This document shows positions 35,330-42,162 of a stretch of 64,000 nt of DNA, in pieces; the first letter of the stretch is position 1, and the number at the start of each line of letters is the position of its first letter. A model generated the notes under the pieces. It did not search any database, had not been told where the DNA came from, and worked only from the letters and a program-made list of their open reading frames with translations. The stretch is from assembly GCA_021108375.1 (NCBI GenBank), contig JAIORA010000002.1:62001-126000 (forward strand). The letters are read 5' to 3'. A program made the translations under genes and the position numbers. Source of the stretch: Anaerohalosphaeraceae bacterium. GTDB lineage: Bacteria > Planctomycetota > Phycisphaerae > Sedimentisphaerales > UBA12454.

Positions 35330-35565
35330 AAAAATTAGCCCCACATTTACAAATGTGGGGTTGCCCTTTTTCGGCCGCAGGCCGAATGTTTAGCCCCCAA
35401 GCCTGCTTGGGGGGGCAGTTTACTTTATCTTTTTACTTTTTCAAAATCTGTGTTAATCCGTGTCTGTTTTTTTACTTTTTTCAATCCGCGTAATCTGCGA
35501 AATCAGTGTTTAAATAATCCGTCCCGATTTATCGAGAATCGTTATCATTGCAAGCCCCCGCGGGT
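35330..35565. repeat. TTAGCC hairpins and degenerate phrases downstream of lgt
   Basis: A hairpin CCCCACATTT/AAATGTGGGG begins at 35335, a GGCCG/CGGCC hairpin follows at about 35373, and CCCCCAAGC/GCTTGGGGG at 35390. The rest (35430-35560) contains AAAATCTGTGTTAATCCGTGTC, ATCCGCGTAATCTGCG and CCCGATTTATCG phrases. Nothing else is visible between 35146 and 35330. Confidence 0.8.
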
Positions 35566-35572
35566 ATCTGCT

Positions 35573-36577
35573 CTAAATTTTGTCCGGCCGGATTCTTGCG
35601 AAAACCGCTATCAAAATCAAACCAAAAACAACAAGTCCTATACCCATATTCTGTGAAATTGTTAAACCATTAGCTCCGAATGGATTGTCGTCCCGCAAAA
35701 ATTCCAGCAGAAAGCGAACAATGCCATAAAAAATGAACATCACGGCAAAGGTCGAACCAGGCCGCAGGAAAAATGGCGGCCACTTGCCGAATATCTCACA
35801 ACGTATCCCCCAACTCCGCCAGGCATATAATGCCATCGCAACAAACAATGCGCAAATGGATGAGTAAATCTCCGTGGGTATTACCGGCAGCGGACAATAC
35901 GCCCCCGTCGTAACTTCCTGCCTCTGAGCGGGCGTGAGCATATCGAAAGGCTTCAGGTTGTACATCAAATAATCCCAGGCCGGGGCATCGACCCAATTAT
36001 TATTTTCATCCATATATCCAAAATACTCAGCCGGCATATCAATATAGGGCAGCGGCCTGTCTCTATCGAGATTTGGCCTTACCTGGCTTTGATGAGCTAA
36101 AGAATTGTACGGAAAAGTTATCGATAGCGAAGAGTTGGTGGGCTTGCCGAAACAGCAGCCGTTAAGAAGGCAACCGATTCGCCCGAAAGTAAGTGCGACA
36201 AGCAAACCTATCGCAAGAATATCGAGGTACCTCCTGACGGGAAGTCTTTTCGCTTTTAGGTACATCGCTATAACGCAAATAGCCGTTAGAACGCCGCCAA
36301 GCAGCTCTAAACCGCCCTTCCAAACCGCGAAAATATCGAAGAAATTGCGTCCGCTAAATTGCGGCCAGTAGTGAATAACGTAAAAAAGCCTTGCCCCGAT
36401 AACGCCTGTAATAAGCGAATATAAAGCCGCCGTCGTTATGTACTCGGCGTTATGGCCCATACCGCGGGAGAGTTTGCGAATGACATACATTGCCGCGAGA
36501 AAGCCTATGACAACCATCGTGCCGTAATTTTTTACGGTAAGGTCGGTAAAGGGTATCCTGAAAAGTTCGGGATGCAT
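35573..36577 (-). CDS. lgt: Prolipoprotein diacylglyceryl transferase
   Basis: Lgt transfers diacylglycerol from phosphatidylglycerol to the lipobox cysteine, the first step of lipoprotein maturation. The 334-residue protein has seven hydrophobic segments and the conserved stretches LFYVIHYWPQF, KGGLELLGGVL, GRIGCLLNGCCFG and FGIVRFLLEFLRDD-like YGIVRFLLEFLRDDNPFG. A soluble insertion of about 80 residues between the fourth and fifth helices (containing YIDMPAEYFGYMDENNNW) makes it longer than typical. No Shine-Dalgarno sequence is seen before the ATG at 36577. Repeat blocks flank the gene on both sides, so it is probably transcribed alone. Confidence 0.95.
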   Translation of the reverse strand: MHPELFRIPFTDLTVKNYGTMVVIGFLAAMYVIRKLSRGMGHNAEYITTAALYSLITGVIGARLFYVIHYWPQFSGRNFFDIFAVWKGGLELLGGVLTAICVIAMYLKAKRLPVRRYLDILAIGLLVALTFGRIGCLLNGCCFGKPTNSSLSITFPYNSLAHQSQVRPNLDRDRPLPYIDMPAEYFGYMDENNNWVDAPAWDYLMYNLKPFDMLTPAQRQEVTTGAYCPLPVIPTEIYSSICALFVAMALYAWRSWGIRCEIFGKWPPFFLRPGSTFAVMFIFYGIVRFLLEFLRDDNPFGANGLTISQNMGIGLVVFGLILIAVFARIRPDKI

Positions 36578-36624
36578 AGATAGATAACTTTAAAATTTAA
36601 AGTAAAAATGTAAAAGTAAACTGT

Positions 36625-37090
36625 CCTGATTAGCCCTGCTATCACTACGGCAGGGTTTTCTTTTTGCGAATAGTAATGCCCTTATTTAGCCCCCTGATTC
36701 ATCAGGGGGTTTTCTTTTTGTCATTGCGAGCGCAGCGTGGCAATCTCAACCTGTCCGCACAAGACTCTGTCATACCCGCGAAAGCGGGTATCCAGTTTTA
36801 CAAAATAAGTCTCGGCCGCAAGGCCGATTCAATCTACTGCCTACTGTCTTCTATATTCTTTATTCCATTGTTCGCATCGGCGATTATGACTTTTGGCTTG
36901 AAATTTTTTGTCTCTTCCAGATTCCTCAACTCAAAACTAAGGACTCAAGACTCATAACTACTCTTTGCCGTGGCAATCTCATTGTTTTGAATTTTTAAAT
37001 TTTTGTGTTTTGATATTGTTTAGGATTTAGATATTAGGATTTATTTTCCCTACTGCCATTAGCCTTGGCAACTTGTTTGCCGGGGTTCGC
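36625..37090. repeat. Repeat block between panD and lgt
   Basis: TTAGCC units start at about 36631 (CCCTGCTAT/ACGGCAGGG, a changed form of the TGCCAT stem), 36684 (CCCCCTGAT/ATCAGGGGG) and 37059 (GGCAA/TTGCC with a CTTG loop). Also present are GTCATTGCGAGCGCAGCG (36719), a perfect ATACCCGC-GAAA-GCGGGTAT hairpin (36772-36791), AACTCAAAACTAAGGACTC (36929) and CTTTGCCGTGGCAATCTC (36963). The stretch 36880-36910 is nearly identical to 37105-37160 inside the 3' end of panD (TATGACTTTTGGCTTGAAAT), so part of this block is a duplicated panD tail. Confidence 0.8.
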
Positions 37091-37092
37091 GC

Positions 37093-37446
37093 TTACATAT
37101 TCTTTATCCCGTTGTTTTCATCAGCAATTATAACTTTTGGCTTGAAATTTTTTGTCTCTTCCAGAGTCATCAGGCCAAAACTCATAAGAATAACAATATC
37201 GCCTTTTTTCATAAGGTGAGCAGCCGCGCCGAGTATCGTTATTTTGCCACTGCCGGCAGGCTCTGGAACAACGTAGGTTTCCAGACGATTGCCATTAGTA
37301 ACATCCGCAACGAGAACCACCTCGTAAGGAACGATTCCAGCCGCTTCCATAAGCGTAGTATCTATGCCGATACTGCCGGGATAATCGATAAGAGCGTCGG
37401 TAACCGTTGCGCGATGGATTTTGCCCTTCAACGTCTTGATAAGCAT
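37093..37446 (-). CDS. panD: Aspartate 1-decarboxylase precursor
   Basis: PanD decarboxylates aspartate to beta-alanine for pantothenate and CoA. It is made as a proenzyme that cleaves itself between Gly and Ser to create a pyruvoyl group; the site is YPGSIGID (Gly24-Ser25). KGKIHRATVTDAL before it and GNRLETYVVPEPAGSGKITILGA-type strands after it match the family, with total length 117 residues. The neighbouring upstream gene is panC on the same strand, but a 161-bp MITE-like element now lies between them. A short piece of the panD 3' end is duplicated in the downstream intergenic region. Confidence 0.95.
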   Translation of the reverse strand: MLIKTLKGKIHRATVTDALIDYPGSIGIDTTLMEAAGIVPYEVVLVADVTNGNRLETYVVPEPAGSGKITILGAAAHLMKKGDIVILMSFGLMTLEETKNFKPKVIIADENNGIKNM

Positions 37447-37466
37447 ATTTTTACGTCCTGTCTTAA

Positions 37467-37627
37467 GGGTAGCTCTAATAATTGCTTTTGAGCGACAAGT
37501 AGAAAATTTTTGTTATCCGGCAAGGAAGACAAATCAGCTTGAGCCGTAGTTCAAGCGGCTTTTGTCTAACGCAGTCCGGTAGCAAAAAGGTTTGCTTGTT
37601 TGCCAAAATGAATTTTTAGAGGTTCCC
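37467..37627. mobile_element. 161-bp MITE-like element, copy 2 (inverted)
   Basis: The ends are GGGTAGCTCTAATAATT and, inward from the right, GGGAACCTCTAAAAATT. It is flanked by TTAA on both sides (37463-37466, 37628-37631). Its length is again 161 bp. Compared with copies 1 and 3 the hairpin arms are changed: the central stem is GCTTGA/TCAAGC instead of GCTTTA/TAAAGC, and the outer stem is ACCGG/CCGG instead of GATGG/CCATC. Pairing is mostly kept. Confidence 0.9.
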
Positions 37628-37680
37628 TTAAATATAAACAAAAATTAACGAGGTGCATTTTACCTATTACTTGGAACAAT

Positions 37681-38535
37681 TCAAGCATTTTTGATGTCGA
37701 TAATGATATTGTCGATAAGCCTTGCACTGCCGAGGCCCGCGGCAACAGCTACCAGAATCTCGCCATTAAGGTTCTCAATCGGCCTTAGCGTCTCAATATC
37801 GACGATGCTTATATAATCTATTTTGATGTCGGCCCCTGTCTTGAGAATTTTTTCCATCGCGGCGATAATCGCTCCTGCTTTTCGCTGGCCGGAAGCGATT
37901 AACAACTCGGCATACTGAAGAGCGGCGTAAATCAGAGTTGCCTGGGTTCTTTGACGGGGGTTGAGATATTTGTTCCTGCTGCTCATCGCTAATCCGTCCG
38001 ACTGGCGAACAGTTGGGCAGACCACAATTTCCAGCGGCATATTCAAATCGGCAACCATTCGCTTGATTATAATCGACTGCTGTGCGTCTTTTTGGCCGAA
38101 AAACGCAAAATCGGGACTAACGATATTGAGGAGCTTGGCGCAAACCGTTGTTACGCCCCTGAAATGGTCTGGACGACTTTTGCCGCAAAGCAAGCCGCCG
38201 AGGGCATTAACGGTTACCCAGGTGATATTTTCTGACGGATACATCTGCGAAACGGCAGGAGCGAAAACCAAATCAACACCCAGAGAACGACAGCCATCAC
38301 AATCAGATTCAAGCGTTCGAGGATATTTACCTATGTCCTCAGTTGGGCCAAATTGCGCAGGGTTAACGAAAATGCTGACGACGACAAAATCGCAAGCCTT
38401 TTTGGCAGCACGTATTAGCGAAAAATGTCCTTCGTGCAAAGCGCCCATCGTTGGAACAAAGCCGACAGTTTCACCGGCAGTACGGGCAAAAGCGATAAGC
38501 TCCCTGGTATCCTGAATTGTTTCTGTAATTTCCAT
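37681..38535 (-). CDS. panC: Pantothenate synthetase
   Basis: PanC condenses pantoate and beta-alanine with ATP to pantothenate. The 284-residue protein has VGFVPTMGALHEGHFSLIRA with the HEGH nucleotidyl-transferase motif, VVVSIFVNPAQFGPTEDIGK, LLCGKSRPDHFRGVTTVCAKL, FAFFGQKDAQQSIIIKRMV and VRQSDGLAMSSRNKYLNP. All are diagnostic. The ATG at 38535 follows intergenic repeat sequence, part of which (GTGTCTTAGCGGCTAAAATAC) reads as a weak promoter. panD is downstream, across a MITE-like insertion. Confidence 0.96.
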   Translation of the reverse strand: MEITETIQDTRELIAFARTAGETVGFVPTMGALHEGHFSLIRAAKKACDFVVVSIFVNPAQFGPTEDIGKYPRTLESDCDGCRSLGVDLVFAPAVSQMYPSENITWVTVNALGGLLCGKSRPDHFRGVTTVCAKLLNIVSPDFAFFGQKDAQQSIIIKRMVADLNMPLEIVVCPTVRQSDGLAMSSRNKYLNPRQRTQATLIYAALQYAELLIASGQRKAGAIIAAMEKILKTGADIKIDYISIVDIETLRPIENLNGEILVAVAAGLGSARLIDNIIIDIKNA

Positions 38536-38539
38536 AAAT

Positions 38540-38815
38540 GTATTTTAGCCGCTAAGACACGAAGACACAAATATAGTTTTGAGTTTTGAGTCCTTAGTTT
38601 TGAATTGAGGGGTCTCGGTTTCTGTCATACCCGCGAAAGCGGGTATCCATTTTAATCGGTCATCGCCGAAAGGCGATTCCTTAGCTTTGCCTTTTTACTT
38701 TTAGGTTTTTACTTTTTTAAATCTGTGTAATCAGTGAAATCTGTGTCTAAAAAACTTCGTGTCTTAGTGCCTTCGTGGCTAAGAACCCGAATTGTTTAGT
38801 CTTGTTTTTTTTAGC
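38540..38815. repeat. Degenerate phrases and GAAA hairpin upstream of panC
   Basis: The stretch has TAAGACACGAAGACACAAA, GTTTTGAGTCCTTAGTTTTG, a perfect ATACCCGC-GAAA-GCGGGTAT hairpin (38627-38646), AATCTGTGTAATCAGTG and CGTGTCTTAGTGCCTTCG. All of these have relatives in other gaps. Confidence 0.75.
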
Positions 38816-38827
38816 CAAAATGGCCTC

Positions 38828-38911
38828 AAAAACAGTAAAAAACCGTTCAAAACCGGTAAAAAAGTGAGCAAAAGTGTTCAAAAAATGCAAAAAAATGCAA
38901 AAACGTTCAAA
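38828..38911. other. Phased A-tracts, likely intrinsically curved DNA
   Basis: Nine runs of three to seven A occur at a spacing of about 9-11 bp (centres near 38830, 38840, 38851, 38861, 38872, 38883, 38892, 38901 and 38910). Phasing of A-tracts with the helical repeat is the classical cause of static DNA bending. No gene is present. Confidence 0.75.
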
Positions 38912-38950
38912 TTTTTGCCGTTTTTCTATGGTTCAACAATGTCCTGAATG

Positions 38951-39225
38951 GGTTTTAGGCCTAAAAACGCTACTGCAATTTCCGGCTCAATAATATACTA
39001 AATAGGTTTCTGGCCTAAAAACGCTGTTCTCGCCCCTCTTTTGGCAACGTAAAATAAGGAGTTATGCACGAAACGCACAGTGTAAAATAAGGACTTACAA
39101 CCATTTTTACTTACTGTGCTATTGTCATTTCGACTGAAGCGCAGCGTAATGGAGAAATCTATTTTTACATTTTTTAAATTCCTCGACTCCGCTCGGAATG
39201 ACAAATGAATCCCGATTCATCGGGA
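38951..39225. repeat. Direct repeats and degenerate phrases
   Basis: GGTTT-TAGGCCTAAAAACGCT at 38951-38971 recurs at 39005-39025 with two differences (54-bp period). GTAAAATAAGGA occurs at 39049 and 39082. From 39120 on there are GTCATTTCGACTGAAGCGCAGCG, GACTCCGCTCGGAATGAC and CCCGATTCATCGGG units shared with 57560-57650. Confidence 0.75.
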
Positions 39226-40323
39226 CTAAATAACAGCGGAAATATAGGCCTCTATCTTTTCAGCAAGAGACTCAACACAATCAGTCCGCCGAAAATCACA
39301 CTCAGCAGAATCAATCCTAAATAACGGACTCTTAGTCCAATCAGAAAACAATCTCTCATACTCAGCGTCAAGCGATTGTAAAAAATCCAAATCTATGTCC
39401 TGCTCGTACGGACGGTTGCGGCTGTGTATCCGCTCCAGACATAATCGCGGCTCAAGTCTTAAATATATAACAACAGCAGGAGTAACAACAGACTCGCACA
39501 ACTGAATGTTTATCTCATTATACCGCTTCAACTGCTCGCTATCGAGCCAGGCAGATGCGTAAATTTTTTCTTTGTCAATTACATAATCGCTGATGACGAT
39601 TCGGCCAGGCTGCAAATTTTCGCTGCTTAACTGAGCGACCCTGCTCCTTAAAAAGAACAACTGCGAATCGAGAGCTAATGTCTTATCGCCGGCATAGACC
39701 TGCGGCATAAAAGGGTTCTCGCTGTAAGCCTCCTTGAGAATTTCACAGTTGAACCTTTCAGCAAGAGCATCTGCCAAAGTCGTTTTGCCCGCACCTATAA
39801 CGCCTGCAATACTAATTAACTGCGGTTTTTTGGAATCGAAATAAAAATCGCCGTCATTGAGCCTGTCCGCCAAAACAGATACGCTCTCTTTGAGAATGGG
39901 ATGTACAAAATTCGGCGCAAGTTCACAAAGGCCATCCAGAACAAACGAACGCAAATGCAACTGCCTGTGCGGGATGGTGAGTGAATCCGTATCGATGATT
40001 CTATCGCCAAAGAAAAGTATATCCAAATCGATTGGACGGCTGAGCCATTGTTCGCTTGTTGCCACCCTGCCGAGCGAGCTTTCAATTTGCTTTAAACAAT
40101 CGAGAAGTTGCTGGCCGTTCAAATCTGTTCGAAGTTCAGCGACCGCGTTTAAATAATCGCCCTGCTTTTTACCAGTTAAGGGTTTTGTGGTAATCTCTCT
40201 GCTGACTTTGCAAACAGTGATATGTTCGTTTTCACCGAGCAGTCTGAGCGCATCGCGAAAATTCGCGGCGGGAGCACCCATATTACTGCCAAGACCAATA
40301 TATACAGTTGTTTGTTTAGACAT
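39226..40323 (-). CDS. Fusion of HPPK (FolK) and a deoxynucleoside kinase
   Basis: Residues 1-160 are 6-hydroxymethyl-7,8-dihydropterin pyrophosphokinase of folate synthesis: YIGLGSNMG, SRPIDLDILFFGD (95-107) with the metal-binding Asp pair, and PHRQLHLRSFVLDGL. Residues 168-365 are a deoxyribonucleoside kinase of the dCK/dGK type: P-loop GVIGAGKTT (174-182), a DYVIDKEKIYAS segment, an ARG-type LRLEPRLCLERI lid region and RNRPYEQDIDLDFL. The two activities are unrelated in pathway but both feed nucleotide synthesis. Similar fusions are known in some Bacteroidetes; I infer a real single protein because the frame is continuous and no start with a ribosome site is visible at the junction. It starts 9 nt after dapL and is co-transcribed with it. 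Confidence 0.9.
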   Translation of the reverse strand: MSKQTTVYIGLGSNMGAPAANFRDALRLLGENEHITVCKVSREITTKPLTGKKQGDYLNAVAELRTDLNGQQLLDCLKQIESSLGRVATSEQWLSRPIDLDILFFGDRIIDTDSLTIPHRQLHLRSFVLDGLCELAPNFVHPILKESVSVLADRLNDGDFYFDSKKPQLISIAGVIGAGKTTLADALAERFNCEILKEAYSENPFMPQVYAGDKTLALDSQLFFLRSRVAQLSSENLQPGRIVISDYVIDKEKIYASAWLDSEQLKRYNEINIQLCESVVTPAVVIYLRLEPRLCLERIHSRNRPYEQDIDLDFLQSLDAEYERLFSDWTKSPLFRIDSAECDFRRTDCVESLAEKIEAYISAVI

Positions 40324-40332
40324 TTCGAAATC

Positions 40333-41559
40333 TTATATTTTTTTGAATCGCTGGAGCGCTTCGATAACATTGTCAGGTGAGCCGAAAGCACTTAATCTGA
40401 AGAAGCCTTCGCCAGCCGAGCCGAAACCACTGCCGGGAGTACCGACAATGTTTGCCTTTTCGAGAAGGTAATCGAAAAACTGCCACGAAGTCATATTGTC
40501 TTTTGTTTTTAGCCAGACATAAGGAGCGTTTACGCCGCCATAAATTTCATAGCCGAGAGCAGTAAGCGATTCTCTGATGAGTTTGGCGTTTGACATATAA
40601 AGATTGATTGTCTGGCGAATCTGGGTTTTGCCGGTGTCAGAATAAACGCTCGCCGCCGCGGCCTGAGAAATATATGATGCGCCGTTGAATTTTGTGCAGT
40701 GTCGGCGATTCCAAATCGCGTTTACATCAATAGTCGAGCCATCCTTTTTATAAGCCTTGAGTTGTTTCGGCACTACGGTATAGGCGCATCGCAGGCCGGT
40801 AAAGCCGGCAGTCTTGCTGAAGCTGCGGAACTCGACTGCTACCTCTTTGGCACCATCGACCTCATAAATCGAATGGGGAATGTCAGGGTCCGATATAAAC
40901 GCTTCGTAGGCGGCATCAAAGAGAATAATCGCATTATTTTTTTTGGCGTAATCGACCCAGACTTTGAGCCGGGCTTTGCTCGCAACTGCGCCGGTGGGGT
41001 TGTTGGGATAGCAGAGATAAATTAAATCTACTTTTTCTTTCGGCAATTCGGGAACGAAGTTATTGTCGGGCGTTACAGGCATATAAACTATGTCGGCGTA
41101 CCTGCCGCTGGAGTCAGCTTTGCCGCCTCTGCCAGCCATTACGTTGGTATCGACATAAACAGGATAGACGGGGTCTGTTACGGCAATGACGTTGTCAGTA
41201 TCAAAAACTTCCTGAAAGTTGCCGGTATCACATTTTGAGCCGTCACTAACGAAAATCTCGCTGCTGTCAAGAGTTATGCCGCGAGGGGCGAAGTCGTTTT
41301 TGATGATTTTTTCTATGAGAAAATCGTATCCTCGCTCGGGGCCATAACCTTTTACGCCCTGTTTTGAGCCCATTTCGTCAACGGCTTTGTGCATTGCCTC
41401 GACGATTGCCGGAGGCAGGGGCTCGGTAACATCGCCAATGCCTAATTTTATTATGGCAGAATCGGGATTATCAGTAGTGAAAACCTTGACCCTGCGAGAA
41501 ATTTCAGGAAAAAGGTAGCCGGCCTGTAACAAAAGGAAGTTTTCGTTAATCTTAGTCAT
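40333..41559 (-). CDS. dapL: LL-diaminopimelate aminotransferase
   Basis: DapL converts tetrahydrodipicolinate directly to LL-diaminopimelate using glutamate, a short lysine/peptidoglycan route found in Chlamydiae, planctomycetes, plants and some others. The 408-residue class I aminotransferase has [53 protein letters not shown] and the PLP lysine in [15 protein letters not shown], then [18 protein letters not shown], all characteristic of DapL. It has a promoter at 41651-41679. The folK fusion gene follows 9 nt downstream. Confidence 0.97.
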   Translation of the reverse strand: MTKINENFLLLQAGYLFPEISRRVKVFTTDNPDSAIIKLGIGDVTEPLPPAIVEAMHKAVDEMGSKQGVKGYGPERGYDFLIEKIIKNDFAPRGITLDSSEIFVSDGSKCDTGNFQEVFDTDNVIAVTDPVYPVYVDTNVMAGRGGKADSSGRYADIVYMPVTPDNNFVPELPKEKVDLIYLCYPNNPTGAVASKARLKVWVDYAKKNNAIILFDAAYEAFISDPDIPHSIYEVDGAKEVAVEFRSFSKTAGFTGLRCAYTVVPKQLKAYKKDGSTIDVNAIWNRRHCTKFNGASYISQAAAASVYSDTGKTQIRQTINLYMSNAKLIRESLTALGYEIYGGVNAPYVWLKTKDNMTSWQFFDYLLEKANIVGTPGSGFGSAGEGFFRLSAFGSPDNVIEALQRFKKI

Positions 41560-41650
41560 AGCAATTCCGTTAAATGCGTTGTCGTTAATAAGTTATATCA
41601 AAGACTGAAAAAGCCGATATAGAATGCAAGGCTCGTCTTGTCGGAAGACT

Positions 41651-41679
41651 AAGATACCCCAGAGCCGCTTTAGTGTCAA
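41651..41679 (-). promoter_or_regulatory. Promoter of dapL
   Basis: On the minus strand a perfect TTGACA (41674-41679) and TATCTT (41651-41656) are 17 bp apart. The leader is about 85 nt. Confidence 0.6.
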
Positions 41680-41741
41680 TAATTAACAGAAGTTCTTTTA
41701 TTAAAAAGAGTTGCTAAAATTAGATATATGAACGATTTTAC

Positions 41742-41770
41742 TTGCAAAACGACCTATAATCTGGTACAAT
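41742..41770 (+). promoter_or_regulatory. Promoter of the giant surface protein gene
   Basis: TTGCAA (41742-41747) and TACAAT (41765-41770) are separated by 17 bp. Transcription from here would make a leader of about 385 nt, including a hairpin, a short open frame and the MITE-like element. Confidence 0.65.
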
Positions 41771-41790
41771 GTACGGGCTTTTTGGGGTTT

Positions 41791-41928
41791 ATGGAGAAAG
41801 AACACTTCGCAAAGTCCTATATGGACTGCGCCCGGAATGCGACAAGCGAAGTTTTACCACGAATAACGGATTATTCAAAACAATTCAGCAACAAACAGAA
41901 AATTTATGCGCATAGTGCGTCTGTTTAA
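41791..41928 (+). other. Possible leader ORF (45 codons)
   Basis: An ATG at 41791, preceded by GGGG, opens a frame that ends at 41928. It contains no recognisable domain. It includes an inverted repeat, ACTTCGC (41804-41810) with GCGAAGT (41846-41852), and an inner AGTCC-TATAT-GGACT hairpin (41813-41827). It may be a leader peptide, a structured leader, or both. A GGAG and GTG follow at 41935 and 41944. Confidence 0.25.
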
Positions 41929-41956
41929 CAAAACGGAGACAAAGTGAATAATTTAA

Positions 41957-42117
41957 GGGAACCTCTAAAAAATCATTTTGGCGAACAAGCGAACTTTTTC
42001 GCCGATGGACTGCGTCAGACAAAAGCCACTTTATCTACGGATAAAGCTGATTTGTCTTCCTTGCCATCGGACAAAAATTTTCTACTTGTCGCTCAAAAGC
42101 AATTATTAGAGCTACCC
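41957..42117. mobile_element. 161-bp MITE-like element, copy 3, in the leader of the giant gene
   Basis: It has the same ends as copy 1 (GGGAACCTCTAAAAAAT and, inward from the right, GGGTAGCTCTAATAATT), and is flanked by TTAA on both sides (41953-41956, 42118-42121). The central GCTTTATC-TACG-GATAAAGC hairpin is identical to copy 1. Element plus one target copy is 165 bp, a multiple of three, and the frame through it is open, so a GTG at 41944 stays in frame with the downstream gene. Confidence 0.9.
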
Positions 42118-42162
42118 TTAAGAACAACCGAACGAAATATATACCCGAATAAATGGAGTTGT

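Noticed and set aside
39012-39204. 68-codon minus-strand frame in the gap downstream of the folK fusion
   Set aside because: It is made of degenerate intergenic phrases and has no ribosome binding site.
41804-41852. Cyclic di-GMP (GEMM) riboswitch in the leader of the giant gene, because of CGCAAAG followed by a stem
   Set aside because: The upstream GGCAAACC part and the tetraloop-receptor arrangement are missing; only a generic nested hairpin remains.
41728-41928. 66-codon gene before the giant protein
   Set aside because: Its start lies upstream of the predicted promoter elements, so it cannot be read from that transcript; only the shorter 45-codon frame is possible.
41944-42162. Start of the giant protein at the GTG at 41944, giving 5131 residues
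   Set aside because: The extra 73 codons are mostly the MITE-like element and precede a normal signal peptide with its own GGAG; kept only as an alternative.
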